Assembly: GCF_033115175.1 (NCBI RefSeq)
Contig: NC_084835.1
Span: 94,237,948 to 94,301,947, forward strand
DNA from: Lepus europaeus
Taxonomy: Eukaryota > Chordata > Mammalia > Lagomorpha > Leporidae
DNA length: 64,000 bases
Reading direction: 5' to 3'
Positions 57,401 to 64,000 of the stretch are shown one piece after another. Numbering within the stretch: position 1 is the stretch's first letter; the number at the start of each line of letters is the position of its first letter. Below the pieces are notes generated by a model. That model made no database searches and was not told the origin of the DNA. It worked only from the letters and a program-made list of their open reading frames with translations. The position numbers were made by a program, and so were the translations under genes.

Positions 57401-57761
57401 CACCTTTATGTCTGGGGAGGATGGCTGCATCGGGAGCTGGAGTAAGGTCACCACAAGACCTTCAGGGGCCCTTAGGGGAGGCCAGAGCAAAAAGGTCAAG
57501 GGTTGGCATTCAACATAGGAGACCCCCCTCTCCTGAGGAGAAAGACAAGGAAAAGTGAAGGCCATTGGTTCTGAACAAGCCACATCCAGGAGAGGCCCCC
57601 GTGCAGGGCACTGATCTGCTCTTCCCACCACTCCTTGGAATGTGGGGCCCCCTGGGCTCCTCCCACCCCTCTTTGTTTGCTTTCCTTGCTCAGAAAGCTC
57701 TCTGTGATCAGGACCCCTATTCCCGGTTCTAAAACACCTGGTGCAGTGGGAAGGGGGCCAT

Positions 57762-57769
57762 TGACGTCA
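57762..57769. promoter_or_regulatory. Perfect CRE palindrome TGACGTCA
   Basis: The only full TGACGTCA I found in the window, in GGCCATTGACGTCAGCGGGG. It lies 4.6 kb into the intron where rodents have the internal, cAMP-responsive promoter of UT-A2. No TATA box or exon was recognised nearby. One such site is close to chance expectation for 64 kb, although CpG depletion makes it less likely. Confidence 0.45.
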
Positions 57770-60700
57770 GCGGGGATGTTTGTCTACCCAGGTGTAGCTA
57801 ATTTCCTCAGTGTGAGGTTTTGTTTCTGAACCTGGTAGGCCACTTCACACCACATCTTTGAGCGTGTGTTGGGGCAAGGGTGGAACACAGGTATGGGGTT
57901 GATGCGTGACCCATCACACTCACCATGCCAAACAAAACATGTCAGGGTGGAGCCCCTCTCCCAACTCCAGCCCACTAGACTCCAGGGCCTCATGGGCCTG
58001 GGAAGGTTCCCTAATAAGTAGACCTCAGAGACCTTTCTGGATACAGGGGTTAGGCCACACCATTCTTGCTCTGAGAGGGTCCCCATCAGCCCCAAGACCC
58101 TGGTCAGCAGGATTTAGCAGGAAAGGTTGGAAATTTTTCATAGAACCAGAAAGACACCATCTAGCACGGGGCTGGTGCCAAACTTTCCACCAAGACGCTG
58201 ATGGCAGTGTTGATCCCCAGGCTGTGCCTGGCCTGCACAAGGAATTAAGGGAGCTTACTGAGGTTGGAAGGCAAATTGACCTCATAAGGAGAAAACATGT
58301 AGATAATAGCTTGAAAGACAAGTCCTGGAGCTAGAATTCTAATGAGAGGAGGTAATGCCTGAGAGACTACAGGGAAGCTGCTAGACAGTCCCCAACTCCA
58401 CCCTTTAAAGGAAACCTGCCAAGTCCACCCAGGTTGGGAGGGGGGAACCATGGTAGTTAGAGCTCTTCTTGCCCAAGGAGTTTAGAAAAGAGACTTGGGA
58501 TACGCAGGCCACAGGGACGTGGGAGAGCTCCAGAAGGGGCATTTGTCTTTCTCCTCCCTCCTCCTCTTCCATGGTGCTCTTCCTCAGCTGGCAGACATGC
58601 ACTGGGCATAGGCTTAGGGGATGCAAGTCAGTGAGGTTTCAGAAAGTTGGCAAGAGGATGGATTGGAGGCCTCAAGGAAGTGAAAGATTTCAGGTTTAGG
58701 AGGATTCCCCGCGCCTGGAGTTGAGGACCAGAGACGCCGTCCAGTTGGAAGGAAGCCTCTTCCCAAGCCCTGATGGTCTAGATTCCTCCAGCCTTGTGCA
58801 GGAAACCAAAAGGAGCCCAGGTAAGAAGCCCTGGGGGAAACAAGTGAGCCAGGCAGACAACCCTAGCCAACAAGCCCATCTGGTTTTTCAAAGGAAAATT
58901 CTCTTCTCTCGATCTGCATCTGGGGAAGACAGTCATGGGATGGGAAACTCACTCAGCACTCTGGGGGGTATCTAGATCTTGGAAGCTTCAAGCTAGAAAG
59001 ATTCTTAAATGTTTATAGTTCTAATGCCTTATTTTATAGATGAGGAAACCACAGCTTGTCCAGAGACTTGATCAAGTGATAAAAGAGCCTGGTCAAAAAT
59101 CCGGCTGTCCTAGCCTATGACCCAGAACAATTCCTGCTCACCTAGTGATGGCATCAGCTTAATCAACCAGCTCTCAAATCCTCTCACCCGCCGGACCTGC
59201 CCTCTGGATGAGGTTTCATATTATCTGTGTTCCTTTCCTCAATGCTGTGACCCACAGCTCTGACTTCAGGGTGGGTGCCAGGGCAGCAGCATGTTGTATT
59301 GAGCTTCTGAGATGCAACCTTTGGCTAATGAATAGAATTACATACTTTCTGCCTAAGCCCCATTACCCACTGCCTTCAGGAAAGAGGCACTTGCTCCAGG
59401 TTCCCTGGCCTTACTTCTTGGGTGCTATACCCCTAACAAACCAGTAGAACTGGACCATTCCAGCTCTTTGACATCTTATCTCCATGGTGTCCCATCTTAG
59501 ATTACCATAGACTTATTTTGTGTAGCTACTCAGAGTGGATATTTCTGGAAGACAGATAGCCATACAACAAGGAGCAATATTCTAAGATTTTGGGGTCATT
59601 TGATCAGAAAATGGATATCCTTGTAAAATATGTGATCTCTTCTAAAACTGGCCCAAAAAATATGAGCCAGGGTGAACTTAATTGAAGAAAAGCTAACATG
59701 TGAGGCTTGGATGTCTACAATCAGACTTCTGCCTAGTATCATTCCCTGACCTTCAAGTACCCCTTCTCTCAAAGATGTACAATATCCACACCCTTCTGAG
59801 AGATTAGAGAGAAATAAGTTCACCAACTCTAAAGGTTATTGGTTTTCTGGATTGTTAAGAAAGATTCTGAGATCGTATTTAAATTTACTGGGAAAGAGTG
59901 CTGTGATCAATTAGCTACATCTGTGATAGGCAATAAGAGGGACATGAAAGAGGATGTGGGGGAAGGGACCATAAAAATATTGCCACAAAAGGAGACAATA
60001 TACAGTGGCTCAGCACTTTCCTTGGCCTTTTAGTGGATGTCACTAACATAACGCTATCCAAGTGTTATTGTTATTTTTTGTAACTTTTATTACTCCTTTT
60101 GAATATGATCTTGTTCATGATCTTTCTCAAAAAAAAGTTTAAAAATCTATTAAGATCACTGGGGAAGACTCCAGCTGTCTGTAAAACACCTATACTGTCC
60201 GAGTAAAGAATCAGATAAGGAGCTCCAAAGCTGGCTCCATAATGGACCAGGTGTGCAGCCTCAGGTAAGCTGGCTATCTCTGGATCTCTGTTTCCTTCTA
60301 CCGATGCCTGGACTCAAAGGTCGCTTGGTTATCCATAATTTATAACTCCAAGTAGTTTGACTAGATTGGAAAATATCTATTGGGTATTTTGATTTGCATC
60401 ATAGCTAGCAATATAAAACTCTAGTATGGTCCAAATTTCCAAAGCTGTGCTCTAGAGTTCCTTCTGCAGTTGCAATGGGAATTCAAAGAATGGAATGATC
60501 CATATGGCCAATAAGCCACAGACAGAGTCATGGAAGGAGGAGAGCATAAACCAGACCTTGAAGGGTAGCTAGAACTTAGGCTACTTAGAACTTAGAAGAG
60601 AGATGGAAGAAACACAGAGGGCCAGAGAAAAAGCCAGAATGCCAGAGTAGGGCATGTGTTGCAAGAGAAGAGGAAGAGGCTCTATATGAAGCTATCTACT

Positions 60701-61166
60701 TTGTGGAACACCTGGCATGCCAGGCAGGAGACTGAGCTTTAGACTCTTGGCAAAAGGGAGCCATGGAGATTACTGAATAAAAGAGTGACACAATGATAGG
60801 AAGCACAGAATGGAACAGGAAAGACACAAACCAGGGAGACTAATGATGTAGATATGAATCCTGAGGGTATGGGCTAGGGCTGGAACAATGAGAGCAGAAT
60901 GCAAAGTCATTCTGGAGAAAAATCGGTCAAGGGTTATCCCAGTCATATCCAGGTTACTCTGACCTTTGTACCCTTTCATCTAATTTATGAGGTTATTATA
61001 AAATACCATGAGGCTAAATGAAGTATTAACTCACATATACTTATTAATAGCTTCCCCACACAATGAGTCAAAGGCGCCAAAAGAAACAAGATCTAGGTGA
61101 GTCCATTGGCCAAGTAACGAGCTGTGTGGGGAAGGAGAAGAGAAAGGGTTTAAAATATTTACTGTT

Positions 61167-61494
61167 GGCCGGCGCCACAGCTCACTTGGCTAATCCTCCT
61201 CCTGCAGTGCCAGCACCCCAGGTTCTAGTCCCGGTTGGGACACCAGATTCTGTCCCAGTTACTCCTCTTCCAGTCCAGCTCTCTGCTGTGGCCTGGGAAG
61301 GCAGTGGAGGATGGCCCAAGTGGTCGGGCACTGCACCCGCATGGGAGACCAGGAAGAAGCACCTGGCTCCTGACTTCGGATTGGTGCAGCATGCTGGCCG
61401 TAGCGGCCATTTGGAGGGTGAACTAACAGAAGGAAGACCTTTCTCTCTGTCTCTCTCTCTCTCTATCTAACACTGCCTGTCAGGAAAAAAAAAA
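61167..61494 (+). mobile_element. CSINE, plus strand, followed by (CA)n
   Basis: GGCCGGCGCCACAGCTCACT head, GGTTCTAGTCCCGGTTGGGA, GGCAGTGGAGGATGGCCCAA, (CT)n, CACTGCCTGTC and A-tail, running into a short (CA)n to about 61509. Confidence 0.95.
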
Positions 61495-61563
61495 CACACA
61501 CACACACACTATAAGGGTAAGTCTCGCTTATTTCAGTGTCATTCTTACTCATCCCCAACTTCT

Positions 61564-61611
61564 TAAAAAATATTTTTAAAAATATTTTAAATATTTTTAA
61601 ATATTTTAAAT
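61564..61611. repeat. AT-only repeat of AAATATTTT units
   Basis: About 48 bases of A and T only, with repeated, self-complementary TTAAATATTTTTAAA words. It can fold back on itself. No function inferred. Confidence 0.85.
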
Positions 61612-64000
61612 GACTAATTTGTTAAGAAGTTGATGTTTCCAAGTCACTTATCCCCAGTGTTCCTGTGGACCCGGTCTTCCTCTTTATCCTCTTTATCCCC
61701 TCCCTTTCTCAACCCAGACAGATGAGGAAGGCTCCAGACACTTGTGGTTTTCTTGAAGGAGAGGGAGCCACAGTTTAAACAGAAATGGATTCTAAAATAC
61801 CTAATTATGCTGTTGCATTCAAAACCAGAGCTGAATTGACAGACCAAAAATAAACCCTAATAGGGAGTAATGTTTTGGGAAATAAATCTGAGACTACAAG
61901 GTATGATACAGAAGAGAGCTACATAATTACTGCCTACTCCTGGCTCTGCCAATAACTATGTAGCCCTGAGCATATCACTCCATTTGGCTAGGCCTCAGTT
62001 CTCCAATCTATAAGATGAGAGGGCTTGACTAAAAAGACTCAATGGCTTTTTCTAAATCAAACATCCAACACCTCTGATGGCTTACAGAATGATCTTTGAA
62101 CATGTTACCTAAAACAATGTAACAAAAAATGGTATCACCCCATATACCACCCACCAGCATCTCTCTCTCTCTCTCCTCCCCCTCCCTCTCATAACACAGA
62201 GACACACAAAAACACAACACATAGTGCAAAACTCAACTTCTATATAGGGAAATATCTGTACAAATCATGGCCACTAGTTCTAGGAAAAAACTCATATTTG
62301 ATGTGTCACTTCCACAAAGAGTCCTGGCATTGTAGCCAGAAACTCATCTTGTGGTGTGCTTGTCCATAAATAGCAGAATGAAAGAGTTAAGAGACCCAGG
62401 GATCTGGGAGAGGTGACATGTGGGTCTGGATCTGCCTGGTAGACTCCAGATGCTCCATATGTTGGACATTGCAAGGCATGTATTGACAGCATCATTCCAC
62501 TTCCAGGAGAGAAGAAATCTCATTCAACAGCTGAGAAAGACAACTTGTAGAAAGTGTCCGGGCATAGACCTGTTTGGGTAAATGTTGGTTTTCAGAAGGA
62601 CTAGCTGATTTTCCCCTTCTAAAAGATGTCAAGTGGCTTGCATTTGTTTTGTTCCCCTCAAAGAAACTGTAACAAGCTTCGAAAGTCTTTTTCAAAGATG
62701 TGCCCTTCGATGGCTTTTTTTTTGCCACTGATAATGTGAACAGTTGGCATTTTTTGTGCACTAGAAGTCAGTAGAGGCATGAGTGCTTTGATCACGACTC
62801 CCCAGAGAAAGCGTTTCTGGACAAATCATTATGGCTCGTAATTATGCTTACCTACTCTGAGTCAATGGGAAGAAAGCATCACTGGACTCTCGGCTGAGAA
62901 AACATGGGACAGTGGCAATCCTCGTGGGCAATGGTCCTGAACGGCCCAGCATAAAGCTACATGCACTGGGACACTTAAAAGGCTTGTTAGAGGAGGAGAG
63001 AGCAGCAGTTCCTACACCAGGCAGGCAAGCCCAGGAGTCACTCAGCTGCTAAGGATTACCCAAAGGCTATTGAGATCTGAACTCCCCAAACAGATGCCAC
63101 AGCACAAATGCAGTGGTACCAAGAAAGCAGGCACAGTGGCCCTTTGAGCAGCCAGGTGGAGTCCTTTGGAGTCCCCAGCCCAAGCCCTCTGACCACAAAC
63201 ACCATCTGTGCCACGCCAGTGCTGTTTTCTGTGTGTGCCTGATGTTCAGAGGCAGAGCCATTGCAAAGAGGAAGAATGCAATCTACATTTACTGAGCGCT
63301 TATTGTGAACAAAATCTCACTTGTGAGCTATAGAATGCCCAGCCCAGACTCCAAGTGTCTTAGGGCTTCACAGCTGGGTGAAGTAAACGTATGTGGTATC
63401 TTTGTGACCAAAACAAATCACATCATACCAGGTCACCCTCTTCAATGGCCTATTGTCTTCTCTCTCATGAACAAAGGTCTTCCTCCCACTCTTGTAAGAC
63501 CGGGGTTTCTGGTTGGTTGATCATAGGCAACCAACCATTTCATCACCAACTATAAACTTCAAGTCTTTTATTTCAGTAACACTGGAAATGATCAGCCCTT
63601 ACCCTGAAATTTCCAAGATCCTACTCAACTCAGAAATCTCTTTTATCAACATATGCTACACTCTTACCTCTATTTCAATATTTTTAAGCATGAACCATTT
63701 TCTTTAAGATATATTACTTCAAAAATAGTTCATGCCCTGAAATATCTTGCCCTTGTTCATTATACCATTTATAAATTAAAGTCTGTAGGTTAATTTTCCC
63801 TCATTTATTTATTCAACAAATACTACTGAGTGCCTGCAGTACACCAGATTAAGGTTAGGTGCCAGTGTAAATTGGTAAAACCCTGGCTGTCAAGGATCTT
63901 ACCATCCTGTGAAGGCGAAGGTCAAGAACACACAATTAATTCCTAGCAAGGAAAGAGACAGGACAGATAGCTGTGAAATCCCAGGTATGCTGTTAGGTAT

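Larger units (their letters stand above)
53346..64000 (+). other. SLC14A2: Central intron between the two halves of SLC14A2
   Basis: No exon matching the linker or second half of UT-A1 is present, so all of this is intronic for UT-A1. It contains CSINEs at 54092-54403 (-) and 61167-61494 (+), LINE-like AT-rich DNA of uncertain family at about 54420-55150, MIR-like fragments near 59000-59110, 60230-60330, 61910-62045 and 63270-63310, and an L2-like fragment at about 63800-63900. The 56.8-58.9 kb part is repeat-poor and moderately GC-rich and contains the CRE palindrome. Confidence 0.8.

Noticed and set aside
53346..64000. Search for UT-A1 linker and second-half exons or the UT-A2 start
   Set aside because: No translated segment resembled the linker (HRSVFHIEW-like) or second-half UT-A exons, so these must lie beyond 64000.

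Overview
This is a mammalian nuclear genomic window, almost certainly from a lagomorph and most likely European rabbit. About twenty copies of the lagomorph CSINE (C-repeat) family are present, with the typical tRNA-like head, CT-rich tail and poly-A, and there are rabbit-type L1 3' ends. No bacterial, plasmid or viral gene organisation is visible. Most of the sequence is intronic or intergenic.

The only protein-coding gene I can support is the 5' (first) half of SLC14A2, the renal UT-A urea transporter, on the plus strand. Nine coding exons lie between 31633 and 53129. All eight introns between them have GT-AG borders and matching phases. Joined, the exons give 460 residues, the known length of rat UT-A3. 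The last exon has two possible ends. It can be read through to a TAG at 53127-53129, followed by an ATTAAA at 53317, giving UT-A3. Or it can be spliced at an in-frame donor at 53121/53122 towards second-half exons that lie beyond this window, giving UT-A1.

Layout: 1-31632 is upstream or 5' intronic DNA with CSINEs, two MaLR-type LTRs, an old L1, MIRs, a CpG-dense patch at 26.64-26.95 kb and an L1 3' end at 30.7-31.06 kb. 31633-53129 holds the exons, with mobile elements in the introns: four CSINEs and a split mariner-like element in the first, a TSD-flanked L1 in the second, SINEs and MER5A/MIR relics in the larger ones. 53130-64000 is the UT-A3 3' UTR and then the central intron separating the two halves of SLC14A2. 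That intron carries a perfect CRE palindrome at 57762, the sort of site expected of the internal UT-A2 promoter described in rodents.

I found no undescribed biological system. The observations most worth following are the UT-A3/UT-A1 processing choice, the intronic CRE, the CpG patch, two residue changes (Pro202 and the sequence around Ser84), a G-rich triplicate beside one splice acceptor, and a diverged local duplication at 21.4/22.4 kb. Repeat boundaries were read by eye and are approximate where no target-site duplication is given.
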